Made by a program: the position numbers and the translations under genes
Notes under the pieces: model-generated
The model's input: the letters and a program-made list of their open reading frames with translations, nothing else
What the model was told of the DNA's origin: nothing
Database searches by the model: none
Assembly (NCBI GenBank): GCA_963788015.1
Contig: CAWBEY010000012.1
Span: 2,108,001 to 2,172,000 of the forward strand
DNA from: JBBRHH01 sp963788015
Lineage (GTDB): Bacteria > Planctomycetota > Phycisphaerae > Tepidisphaerales > Tepidisphaeraceae
DNA length: 64,000 nucleotides
Direction: 5' to 3'
In this document: positions 1 to 9,020 of the stretch, piece after piece
Position numbering within the stretch: position 1 is the stretch's first letter
Layout: each line of letters begins with the position of its first letter

Positions 1-44
1 AGCCAAACGCCCCTGCTTTGAATGATCAATAGTGTTCATGTGAT

Positions 45-892
45 TCACGGTGCGGTTGTTAGATCATCCCCGGTTCCCCACTCGCCGTCAGGCCCGGCAC
101 TGATAAGAAAATACGCGTCCTTCCCCTTCACGATGCCGAGCGTCCCGTTGACCAAATTCGTATTCGGCGTCGTCCACTGCGTGTGCGGACTGACTTTCGG
201 CGTACCCAGGCCACCGTTAATGTACCCCTGCACATCACGCATATCGTATTGCGGCTTGGGTGACGTCACGGCCTTCACCACGTTCTGCGCTGCGCCCTTG
301 CGAGCACGCATGTACAAAATCGGAAGCCGGGGCGAAAACCCATCCAGGAATTCCGGGATGGCCGAATCCGTGCCTGCATTCCCGTTCTCATCCTTAAACG
401 GAGCGTTGGTTGTCTTGTCCGAAATCTGCTTGGACTGCAGCTCAAGGAACGGATTTTTGAAGGTTTGGGTTAAGAGATCAAAGGGCCCCCTGCCGACATT
501 CGCCTGCGTGTAAGTCACCGTCGTCGTTGAGCCCACTACCGTATAGGTCAGTCCCCCCATCAACCCCAGCACGAGATTCTCACTTCCCGTCACGCCGGAT
601 GTAATCGTTCCGCCGGCCGCGTTGACGATGCTGTACGTGGTATACCCCTCCAACTGGTCATTGCTCAAAGGCCCGGGATACGCCCTCTGATCCAGATAAT
701 AGTTATTGATCCCGGCCTGAATCGAGTTCATCGTGTTCAACGTATCGGTGATCCTCCCCTGCGTCTGGATCTTCTGAATCACCGGCAGCAGGAATCGCCA
801 CCAGGATCGAAATGATCCCGATGACAATCAAGCAACTCAACCAGCGTGAACCCTCGTGCATTCCCGCCCTGTCCGCGCCTGAACCTTGCCAT
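45..892 (-). CDS. type II secretion/type IV pilin-like pseudopilin (frameshifted)
   Basis: Pseudopilin of the GspG/H type, a subunit of the type II secretion or pilus-like fibre, cleaved and methylated by a prepilin peptidase. After a short basic leader the sequence reads GFTLVELL, the prepilin cleavage signature, then a hydrophobic stretch (IVIGIISILVAI) and the helix LLPVIQKIQTQGRI. These three pieces lie in different frames within about 60 bases, so two single-base shifts near 790-840 must be corrected. The C-terminus ends with GPDGEWGTGDD, a pattern common in planctomycete pseudopilins. The ATG at 892 follows GAGGTGG. It lies 38 bases downstream of gspF on the same strand, so the two form an operon that continues beyond the window start. 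Family is secure; the exact pilin class is inferred. Confidence 0.8.
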
Positions 893-930
893 AACCACCT
901 CAATCTCCCGGCCAATCGCCGGCGCAAATC

Positions 931-2209
931 TTACTTGGTCTTCGATCCAGTCATCGATCCAATCAGCGTGATCATCGGCATGAACAGCGCGATGACGATG
1001 AACCCGACAATCAGACCCAGCACCACCACCATCACCGGCTCAAGAATGCTGATCAGCGATCCCACCAGCACGTCCACGTCGTTGTCGTAGTTGTCGGCCA
1101 CCTTCAGCAGCATCTTGTCCAGATCGCCGGTTTCCTCGCCAACGTCCACCATGTTTACCACGATGGCATCGCACACCTTCGTCGCCCGAAGCGGATCGGC
1201 GAAGCTCTCGCCCTCGCGAATCGCATCATGCACCTTCGACATCGCCCGGCTGAACACCTCGTTGCCGCAGGTTTCCTTGGTGATGTTGATCGCATCCAGA
1301 ATCGGCACGCCGGCACTGATCAGCGTCCCCAGCGTCCGCGTAAAGCGCGCGATGATCGACTTGCCCACGATGGAGCCCAGGATCGGGATCTTCAGCTTCA
1401 CCGCGTCCACCGCATACTTGCCCCCCTCGCTCATTTTCGCCAGCTTCAGCAGCAGCACGAACACAATCGGCGCTAACAGGAGATAAATCCATCCATTATT
1501 AGGCGGAGCAAAAAACCGGCTCACCGTGAGCAGCGACTCCGTCACGGCCGGCAGTTCCACCTTGAAGTCATGGAATATCTGCTCGAACTTTGGGATCACG
1601 AAGATCATGATCATCGTCACGATGCCCACGGCGATGGTGATGACCACGGCCGGATAGATCATCGCCCCGACCACCTTCTTTTTCAGCTTCTGGGCCTTTT
1701 CCATGAAGTCGGCCAGGCGAGCGAGGATCAGATCCAGCACGCCGCCGGCCTCACCCGCGTTCACCATGTTTACATATAGCTTGTCAAATGCCTTGGGATA
1801 TTTGGCCATCGCCTCCGACAACGATCCGCCCCCTTCGACGTCATCCCCCACGCCCCCAATCACGGCCTTCAACAACCCTGGCTTCTGCTGGCCTTCCAGA
1901 ATCTGCAATGACCGCAAAATCGGCAATCCGGCATCCTGAAGCGTGGACAATTGCCGCGTAAAGGCCGTCAACTGCTTGGTCGGCACGCCACCAAACGTGA
2001 TCGGCATCTTCCGTTTCTTCTCCCCCATCGTAGCCGCCGCCGGCCCCTTCTTGGGGGCCTTCTTCTTGGCCGCCCTTCTCCTTCACCTTGGTGGGGAAAA
2101 ATCCCTTGCCCCGGATTTTGGCGATAGCCTCCTCGGAGGTCCCCGCCTCAATCTCATCCTTAACCTCCTGGCCCGACGAATTCATCGCTTCAAACGCGTA
2201 AACTGGCAT
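931..2209 (-). CDS. gspF: type II secretion inner-membrane platform protein GspF (frameshifted)
   Basis: GspF/PilC-family polytopic inner-membrane protein that couples the secretion ATPase to pseudopilus assembly. The N-terminus (MPVYAFEAMNSSGQEVKDEI from 2209) is typical of GspF, including the GFFPTKV segment. It is separated by one frameshift near 2060-2090, in a Lys-rich run, from the body that begins about TKQLTAFTRQLSTLQDAGLP. Two T2SSF domains follow, each with hydrophobic segments such as VVGAMIYPAVVITIAVGIVT and the C-terminal VMVVVLGLIVGFIVIALFMP. Corrected length of about 425 residues fits the family. The pseudopilin gene follows directly. No ATPase (GspE) gene is seen upstream: the neighbouring gene is divergent. 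Confidence 0.92.
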
Positions 2210-2685
2210 GTACTACTCCGCTTCTAGAGGGTGTGGCGTTGTTGAAGTATTCGTTGTGTCCAGCGGCCTGCCGATCTGATTAAACGACTTTACTATTCAT
2301 GTTGTTCAGTGCCAATGTAAACTAAACCGGCAGTTAAACGAAAGAGTCATAAGCCTTTCTTCGCAAGTTGGTTATGTCTACCGGTGGCATCAGCCGGGGA
2401 AGACGGCCACCAGCAGCGCCAGCAAACCCCAAGTCGCCGAGCGTCGAAGGCGTAGCATTAGGTAGCATTAGAAAGGGTTTTAGCTCCGGTCACGCGTACC
2501 ATTCGCGTAAGCTCATAACACCGCGCCCATGCGTCTCTTACCACTGCTCACGCGACGCTTGGCCTCCAAGTAGAATGGTTGTGTTCAAGTTACCAACTTC
2601 TCCCATTCCTCCATTTCCCACCTCTCCATTTGTTCCTGCCGGGCATTCGAGGTATTATGAGCCGGTAAACTTACCCTGGAGAGGG
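2210..2685. other. divergent intergenic region
   Basis: This 476-bp stretch separates the divergently transcribed gspF and the pseudo-receiver gene and must hold both promoters. The + strand frame of the downstream gene is open through part of it, but the encoded sequence is low-complexity and unlike its neighbours, and a good ribosome binding site sits at the later ATG. A short direct duplication (GTAGCATTA twice) lies at about 2452-2470. No other structure was recognised. Confidence 0.4.
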
Positions 2686-3090
2686 ATGGCTGGCGTTACT
2701 TTGCCTGTATCTCGTCCTATAGGTCGTGCATTGGTCGTTGGGTCGGCGCCGTGCCGGTCTGCGCCGGTGTTGACGCTTCAGCAACTGGGATATCAGTGCG
2801 CGGAGGCCGAGGACCCGTATGCGGCGATGTCGGAGCTGTGCCGCCGGCCGCTGGTTTATCGGGCGATCATCCTCGCGCTGGGCAGCCTTTACCGTGAAGA
2901 GCTTCAGATTGTTCTGGCGGTGAAACAGCGTTTTCCGCATGTTGAGGTTTGGCTGGCGCAGACGGATGGGCGGGCCGCGGCGCTGGCGGAATCGTCGCGG
3001 CTTGGGGCGGATGGGCTGATTTCGGATGAAGGGCTTCATCGGCTTTGCGCCGACCGATATTCCCGCGCCGATCTCATGATCCGGTTTTAA
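2686..3090 (+). CDS. degenerate response-regulator receiver protein
   Basis: A 134-residue protein with the alternating beta/alpha pattern of a CheY-like receiver: GRALVVGSAP, then YRAIILALGSL, then VEVWLAQT and GADGLIS. The position that normally carries the phosphoacceptor aspartate (in the DLVILD-type strand) reads ILALGS, so this is probably a pseudo-receiver that cannot be phosphorylated. The ATG at 2686 is preceded by GGAGAGGG. It is followed without a gap by a short reading frame and then by a second receiver-like protein with a GGDEF domain, so the three are probably cotranscribed. The function is inferred from fold and context only. Confidence 0.6.
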   Translation: MAGVTLPVSRPIGRALVVGSAPCRSAPVLTLQQLGYQCAEAEDPYAAMSELCRRPLVYRAIILALGSLYREELQIVLAVKQRFPHVEVWLAQTDGRAAALAESSRLGADGLISDEGLHRLCADRYSRADLMIRF

Positions 3091-3237
3091 GTGTTTCAGA
3101 CGAAAGCACTGCACGCGCGAGAGCGGATGTTTCTGGAGGATGAAGCGCCGGCGGGGGAGCCGGTGCTTACGGCCGATGAGCTGCGGGCGCTTCTGCAGGA
3201 TCACCCTCCGCGGCCGCCCGCGGCTGTACATGACTAA
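3091..3237 (+). CDS. small hypothetical protein (48 aa or 36 aa)
   Basis: A short frame that starts (GTG) directly after the stop of the preceding gene and ends nine bases before the next ATG. An internal ATG at 3127 with GAGAG upstream would give 36 residues. The peptide contains VLTADELRALLQD, an amphipathic helix. The tight packing between two genes of one operon supports it being translated. No family was recognised, and a chance open frame remains possible. Confidence 0.4.
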   Translation: MFQTKALHARERMFLEDEAPAGEPVLTADELRALLQDHPPRPPAAVHD

Positions 3238-3246
3238 CAAATCACC

Positions 3247-4621
3247 ATGCCACTTATCCAAGACCGCATCCTCCTGATTGGCGATTCGCAGCGACAGGTT
3301 CATGCCGCGCTTTCGCAGGCGGTTCCGGCGGCGCATGTGACGCAGGTCACCAACTATTTTGATGCGATCGCGGAACTTGCAGCCGGGGAATATTCGTCGG
3401 TGCTGGCGTCGGCGGAGCCGATTGAGCGGCGGCCTGAATCGGCCGTGCGCACGCTGCGGGAGATGGCGGGCAATGCGCGGATTGTGTTGTTCGGGCATCC
3501 GACGCTGGAGCCGTTGTCGCGCAAGATGATGGAGTTTGGGTGTGATGATTACATCATCGCGCCGCCGAATCCGGCCGAGCTGCGGCAGATGTTTGGCACG
3601 CCGCTCTTTGCGCATCGCTTCTTCCAATGGAGCGCCGCAATCTCACGAGCAGCCGCATGTTTCGGACGCCTCTGCGCCGCCCATGCTGCAGGGGCTCCCG
3701 GTGGCGGAGATGTTTCTGGAATTGCTGCTTCAGAATCCCGGCAACACGCTGCCGGCGACGGTGAGGCGGATGAACGAGTTGCTGGCGCCGGCGATGCAGC
3801 TTTCACACACAGCGCCGCAGGACGCCAACGGCCAGGAGCACGATGCGCCGCCGGATGGGATGGTTCGCCTTTCACATGAGATGCGGCACCAGCAGGAGGA
3901 TTTTGGCCGGCTGGAGCTATTTATCCCGGCCGATCATGACGCGGATGCCGCGCGGCATCTTCTGGCCCGCCTGGCGCAGTTAACGGCGAAAGTACACGCG
4001 CTTCAGGATCGCCATAACCGACTACAGCGACTGGCGATCACCGATGAACTGACGGGGTTGTACAACGCGCGCTACTTCCGGCACTTCCTTGGGAAAGTGA
4101 TTGAGAAGTCGCGGCAGATGTTTTTTCCGGTCACGCTGCTGCTGTTCGATATCGACAATTTCAAGAAATACAACGATGAATATGGCCATTCGCAGGGGGA
4201 CCGGATCCTGATCGAAACGGCCGATCTGATGCGGCGCTGCGTGCGCGAGCATGATCTGGTGGCGCGGATTGGCGGGGATGAGTTTGCCGTGGTTTTCTGG
4301 GAAAAGGAGGGCCCGCGCCAGCCGCGGGACCCGAAGCCCAATGCCAACCCGTCGCGTTTGCCCAACGAGATCGAGGCGATTTTGAAGCGATTTTGCCGCC
4401 TCATCGCCAGCCCGGATTTCAAGGGGCTGGGGTCCACCGGCAAAGGCCGCCTCGCCATCAGCGGCGGGCTGGCGGTGTTTCCGTACAACGCACAGGACAT
4501 GGAAAGTTTGATCGCGGCGGCGGACAAGGACCTCATGTTCCGTGCCAAAACCGCTGGGAAGAACTCGATCTATCTGGTCGGAAGCGATCAGCCGCTGTTT
4601 GGACCCGAAGACGGTCAATGA
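3247..4621 (+). CDS. diguanylate cyclase with degenerate receiver domain (frameshifted)
   Basis: Receiver-like domain (residues 1 to about 120), linker and C-terminal GGDEF domain that would make cyclic di-GMP. The active-site signature is intact (RIGGDEFAVVF), as is the DIDNFKKYND metal-binding region. The upstream ITDELTGLYNARYF motif is typical of the GGDEF start. The receiver part reads YSSVLASAEP where the phosphorylated aspartate is expected, so it looks inactive as a phosphoacceptor. A single frameshift near 3600-3640 separates the receiver from the linker. A coiled-coil-like segment (LTAKVHALQDRHNRLQRL) precedes the catalytic domain. The gene is last in the small signalling operon. 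Confidence 0.85.
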
Positions 4622-4702
4622 TGCGAGAGGGGCGTGGGAAAGTTTCCACCCTCGGTGGCTTCCCCACCTTTGGGCCGTTTATGGTAGATATTGCGCCCGC
4701 CC

Positions 4703-6490
4703 ATGGCGTTTCGCTCGGATACTCTCGATTCCCGGCTGGCCGATCTGGATGCACTGATTGGATCGGTGGCCACGGACGCGGCCGGTCCGGTTTCGGCGGC
4801 GATTGAGCGATTTGCGCGGACCTGGCGGCGCTGCGGTTTCATTTGCGGGAGCGGCGCGATCATCCGCCTTTGATTGCCGTCATTGGCGGAACGGGGACAG
4901 GCAAATCGACGCTGGTGAACCGGCTGCTGGATGCGACGGTCTGCGGCACGCATTTTCGACGGACATTTACCAGCGGGGCGATTGCGGTGTCGCATCGGGC
5001 CGACGCGCATTCCGGCGGGGTGGTTGAATGTGGATCATGAGTCGGCCGCGCCGGACCCGGCCGCGCCGCTGCGCGGGCAGGCGGGGAGGCTGACGGTTAT
5101 TCCGCTGGACGAGCCGCTGACGCGCACACTCACGCTTGATTGATACGCCGGATCTGGATGGCGATCAGCCGCAACATCATGCGGAGGCCGATCGGGTTTT
5201 CCGCTGGGCCGAGGCGCTGCTGTTTCTGGTGACGCCTGAGAAGTACCAGATGACGGAGCTGCTGCCGTATTACCGCCTGGCACGGCGTTATGCGCTGCCG
5301 GCGCTTTTTGTCATGAACAAGTGCGAGGAGCAGCCGGTTCTTGATGATTTTCGGCGGCAGTTGGAGGAGCGCGAATGGGGCGATCCGCACGTGTTTGCCA
5401 TTCCACGGGATGATGCGGCTTTTGAGCCGCCGCCGGGAGCGGACCTGGGGGCGCTGCGCAACGCATTGGTTGGTTTGGCCAGCGCGTTGCGGCCGTCGCC
5501 GCGCCAGCCGGCGCCGCAGCAGGCGATCGCGCACCGCGCGGCCGATCTCCTTGACCGGCTGCGTGATCGGATTATTGGCCCATTGCAAAAGGATCGGGCC
5601 GACATCGATCAGCTTCTGCCGCGTCTGCGCATGCTGGAGACGCCCGCGCCGGGGGTGGACGTTGGCCCGCTGACGCAGCAGCTTCAGCGCCGGCTTCAGC
5701 AGCAAAGCATTCTTTATTTGATGGGCCCGCAGCGGATGCTCGACCGGGTGCGGCAGGTGCCGGGGATGCTGCTGCGTCTGCCGCGCACGCTGTGGGACGT
5801 GGTGATGAAGGGGGCTGCGCCGGGCCTCGATTTGCAGGGGTCGGGCAACGGGGATGATGCGGCTCCGAATTTCCGTGCGCTGCTCATAGACCAGTTCACG
5901 ATCGTCCAGAGCCGGATTGACGATCTGATTCGCTCTGTGCCAGGGCGCAGCAATGGCTTGCGGCGGGATCGGCTTCGTATGCCAACGCCAGACTTGACCC
6001 GGCCGAGGCGGGGCGGATTGCGGATGAGGAACTGGCGAACCTGCGCGACTGGCTGGAGAAACGCTGGCACGGCACGCCGCGCGACACGCTGGTGTTGCTG
6101 CGTTTACTGCGATACCTGCCGGGCGGCAAAAAACTGATCGCCTGGTCGGAGGCCGCGCCGTATCTGCTGGCGCTGATCGTCGCCACGCATCATGTCTTTT
6201 TTGGTCACATCGACTTGATGGTGATCGGGGGCTTCAGCCTCGCGACGTGGCTGGGTGAAAAGCTGAGCAACGAAGTGACGTCGCGAACGCGCCAGGCGAA
6301 CCGGCAAATCACCGAGCGGTTCACGGCGCTGGGGCATCAGCAGATCGAGCGCATCGTGCAATGGCTGGAACAGCAGGCGCCGGCGGGGGCGGTGCTGGAT
6401 AAGCTGGAGGGATTGGCCAATGAACTTTCTGAACTTACGAACGTGCCGAGTGGCGCGTCAGCGAATGTCGCAAGCACAGTCGTTCTTTAA
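4703..6490 (+). CDS. membrane-associated dynamin-like/ribosome-binding-type GTPase (several frameshifts)
   Basis: A P-loop GTPase of about 595 residues when frames are joined. The G1 motif GGTGTGKS lies near 4885, a Walker-B-like IDTPDLDG near 5137 and the G4 motif as NKCE near 5318 (a variant of NKxD). The C-terminal part contains a hydrophobic segment (YLLALIVATHHVFFGHIDLM) that suggests membrane attachment, followed by a helical tail. At least three single-base shifts (about 4830, 5040-5130, 5990) break it. Its overall plan resembles the intact GTPase at 27894-29675. The start ATG at 4703 gives MAFRSDTLDSRLADL. The cellular role is unknown. Confidence 0.7.
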
Positions 6491-6810
6491 ATCAGAACGC
6501 GCCGCGGAACTGAAGAGCTCCAGACGTTTCACGCCATACCGGCTGCAAATCCCGAGAAGCTCTGACCGGTGACAATTCCTCTTTTCTGGAACCATGCGAT
6601 TGGGTTTCGGTCAACATCAGGCACTGGCCGGGCGGCCCATGGCCGCGTCCCGGGATGGTCTATTAAAGCGCTTCAGGAGATTATGCATTGAGCCACATGC
6701 CTCAGGGGAGCCGCTACATAGCTTTCGACCATAACATGCCCACGGCGGAGCGTCTTTCGGCGGTGGCGGATTCGCCTGTAGCTGTGAACGTGGAGAAGGC
6801 GGAGATTGCG

Positions 6811-6832
6811 TCAGGAAAAATTTCTGATTTTT
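6811..6832 (+). terminator. possible intrinsic terminator
   Basis: A 7-bp stem with one G-U pair (TCAGGAA with TTTCTGA, AAA loop) is followed at once by five T residues. It lies downstream of the GTPase gene and just before a promoter-like sequence, so it would separate that transcript from the candidate RNA that follows. Confidence 0.4.
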
Positions 6833-6835
6833 CGC

Positions 6836-6863
6836 TTGAATCGGCCGAAAATAGGCGTAATAA
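6836..6863 (+). promoter_or_regulatory. possible sigma-70-type promoter of the structured RNA
   Basis: TTGAAT at 6836-6841 and TAATAA at 6858-6863 are separated by 16 bp, close to the bacterial housekeeping consensus. Transcription would begin near 6870, just ahead of the first long-range pairing element of the structured region. The assignment is by consensus only. Confidence 0.4.
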
Positions 6864-6869
6864 AAGGTT

Positions 6870-8030
6870 GTAAATTGAGAGGTTCGAAATCGACCGAGCA
6901 CCGAGGCGTGAAGGGTTGAAGCTGAACGAACAGTGGATTGGTGTTATCAGCGCCGGTCGGCCATTTCACGAGAGGTGCAAAACCTCAGGCAGGGAGTTGG
7001 TCCGGGACGGACGCGACTGTATTCGGATCAACCAGGCATTGGCTTCTTAAAGCGCTGAAGGGCAGGCGACTCAAAGCCGCCGAAGCTCAGGAGTGCAAGG
7101 GACCGGAAGCGGAAACCCGGAGGCTGATGGCCGGAAAACCTGGAAGAGGAGAAGCTCAAGGCAGCATCGGCTTTGTCGCGACAAACGGCGGGCCGGATTG
7201 TCTGCGGGAAAACCCAGGAGCCGCGATGAACGTCCTTGACTGGCCATGGAATGTATCAAATGGAATGGGCTGGTCCCCCGGCTAAAACACCGGAGCGATG
7301 TTCAGGAAACGGCAGGTGGGTTGGGTGTGACGGAAGACGTTGCATGACCCGTGGGCAGGACCAAGGCTGCGAAGAGCAGGAATCCCATGAGCGCCGCCAA
7401 ACTCCTGGCAGGGTTTGGTCAGGTCATGTGGATGTCGCTGGACGGATCTGGGACGCCTGCGCTGTAGGAAGCGATTGGCGAATGATTCGCGGCGGCAGCG
7501 GTTGCGACGACGCGGTAGCCGGTGGCGACCAGCGCACGCGACTGACGCGAAAACCCGCAAGGGCGAGAACAAAGCGCCGAAGCGGGAATGCTTGAAAGTG
7601 GCACTTTCGAGGCAGCGCAGCATGGCCGGGAAGCGCTGAAGGGACAGGAACCTCAAGAGAGGCGCCTGGCCGGTCTGTCGCGAAGGTCTCGCGGCGGATA
7701 ACAGGGCCAGGCCGGCGATGCGAAGCCGATCCGCGGGATGCATCAGTCATTCCAGCGAATCAGGCGCTGAGGCGCACGTGAAGCGATAGCGCACGACGGT
7801 GGGCGAACGACCAAGACCAGCGTTTGCCACCAGAACATCCGGCCCGAGTTTCCGCCACTGACGCGCAGGCGCGACCAAGCCAATACGGTCGCACGGCCGG
7901 ATGTGAAGGCGCTAATCGCAGCGAAGCGCGGAAGTGCGTAAGGAAGGCCGAGCAGCGATGACGGCCTCCAGTTTCGCATCGTACGGGAACCTCTGAAGAG
8001 GCGAACGGTCGATGTTGAGCTTCTTTTTTT
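6870..8030 (+). ncRNA. candidate large structured non-coding RNA (~1.16 kb)
   Basis: No convincing gene exists between the convergent GTPase and cbiX genes, yet the + strand is dense in near-perfect stems. Examples: 6972-6976 with 6982-6986; 6996-7004 with 7024-7032 (9 bp, one G-U); 7238-7245 with 7268-7275 (8 bp, two G-U); 7397-7404 with 7411-7418 (8 bp, one G-U); 7478-7482 with 7486-7490; a nested 7554-7558/7582-7586 plus 7562-7565/7575-7578; 7591-7599 with 7603-7611 (9 bp, one G-U); 7666-7671 with 7705-7710 enclosing 7679-7683/7689-7693; 7871-7876 with 7887-7892. G-U pairs favour this strand. The two ends are complementary (6878-6885 with 7987-7994; 6889-6896 with 8006-8013). Internal loops are rich in GA and AAG/GAA. 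A hairpin followed by a T run closes it at about 8000-8030. No match to a known class was recognised. Confidence 0.7.
8001..8030 (+). terminator. intrinsic-terminator-like end of the structured RNA
   Basis: A hairpin built on AACG and TGTT with loop GTCGA (extended by flanking GC pairs) is followed by TTC and seven T residues at 8024-8030. It marks the likely 3' end of the candidate RNA on the + strand. The stem is short, so strength is uncertain. Confidence 0.4.
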
Positions 8031-8242
8031 CTCGAATGGGGGCTTGGTGCGGCTCCCCTGATGGTGGAGTTGATAGCCAGTGAGGGGGCATTGGGGCTAA
8101 GGGGTAATTTATCACGGTAGAGATAACGATCGCGGGTGCGATGGATCTTGGATTCAGAGGGCGGTATTTGACATGTCGGCCGGCGCGACATGCGCCTTCT
8201 CTCAGCGTGCCGCGGCAGAGTTCGCAGGAGTAGCTGTGTTGT

Positions 8243-8611
8243 TCACAATGGGAAGTCGCGTTTGGCGAGGAGGTCGAGGATCAGGTCGTCGATGCCCAGA
8301 TAGGGGCTGATGTGGTAGGTCGTTTGGGGATGCGCCGTGGCGGCTTGCGCGGTGAGGCCGGGGATGTCGCTTGTCCAGTGCTTGCCGGGGCCAAGGAAGA
8401 AGGGGACGACGACGATGCGGGTAGCGCCGCGATCGACGCAGCGGGCATAGGCGGTGGCGATGGACGGCTCGGCGATTTCCATGTGTGCGGGCTCGACGAT
8501 GGCATAGCGCTCTTCAAAGCGGGCGGCGAAGAGGGAAGCAAGCTCCTCAAGCATGAGGTTGGACTGTTCGCGACGGGAGCCATGGTCGACGATGATGAGG
8601 CCGGGTTTCAT
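8243..8611 (-). CDS. CbiX/SirB-type chelatase-like protein
   Basis: A 122-residue single-domain CbiX-family protein, related to sirohydrochlorin cobalto-/ferrochelatases that insert a metal into the tetrapyrrole of cobalamin or sirohaem. Diagnostic segments are LIIVDHGSRREQSN at the N-terminus (with the metal-binding His), VEPAHMEIAEPSI and VVVPFFLGPGKHWTSDIP. The single-domain length matches CbiX-S forms. No other tetrapyrrole genes are nearby. The frame is intact from the ATG at 8611. Confidence 0.88.
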   Translation of the reverse strand: MKPGLIIVDHGSRREQSNLMLEELASLFAARFEERYAIVEPAHMEIAEPSIATAYARCVDRGATRIVVVPFFLGPGKHWTSDIPGLTAQAATAHPQTTYHISPYLGIDDLILDLLAKRDFPL

Positions 8612-9020
8612 AGTAGTATCATAGCCGGGTTAGGGGGGTCGGGCATGGGGATGGCAATCGTCTGTCCAGCGTCAGATTGCCGTGTAACGTGAGCCGCTGG
8701 CAGTTGCGTCACAACTTTGCGTCAAGGCATGCCGGCCCTCATGGATTAGAGGTGATGGCGAAGATCCGATCAGAACACCCGGAGGGATTCCAGGGCAGAT
8801 CCGATGAAGGCGCCGAATCCAGCCGGAATACGCCACCAGAAACGTAAGTAATAGGTGGTGGCCCATAGAATTGAAAAGGAGGTTCCAGAGAGGCGATGGC
8901 CAGGACGAGCTTGCCACGGACGGCGAGGGAGGGATCGGGTGAGGTGCATTGCTGGGGTAGAGGGTTGTGCCGCAGGAGGGACAATTGCGGTTTGGGAGTT
9001 GGTGGCACGGCGACCTCGAC
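8612..9020. other. intergenic region, nothing recognised
   Basis: About 410 bp between cbiX and the PD-(D/E)XK-like gene. Reading frames in it are short, have unbiased codon content and show no family resemblance. It must contain the cbiX promoter. No RNA gene or repeat was seen. Confidence 0.4.

Noticed and set aside
2368..2685. An N-terminal extension of the pseudo-receiver
   Set aside because: The extra 106 residues are proline/serine-rich without structure, and a good ribosome binding site lies before the ATG at 2686.
6870..8030. A group II intron, RNase P RNA or tmRNA
   Set aside because: No domain V-like hairpin, no reverse transcriptase, and the conserved RNase P and tmRNA sequence blocks I know are absent; the region is also much longer than the latter two.
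6617..8191. Several 60-150 residue reading frames on both strands within the RNA region
   Set aside because: They overlap one another in different frames, show no family pattern and no good ribosome binding sites, and they cut across the hairpins.
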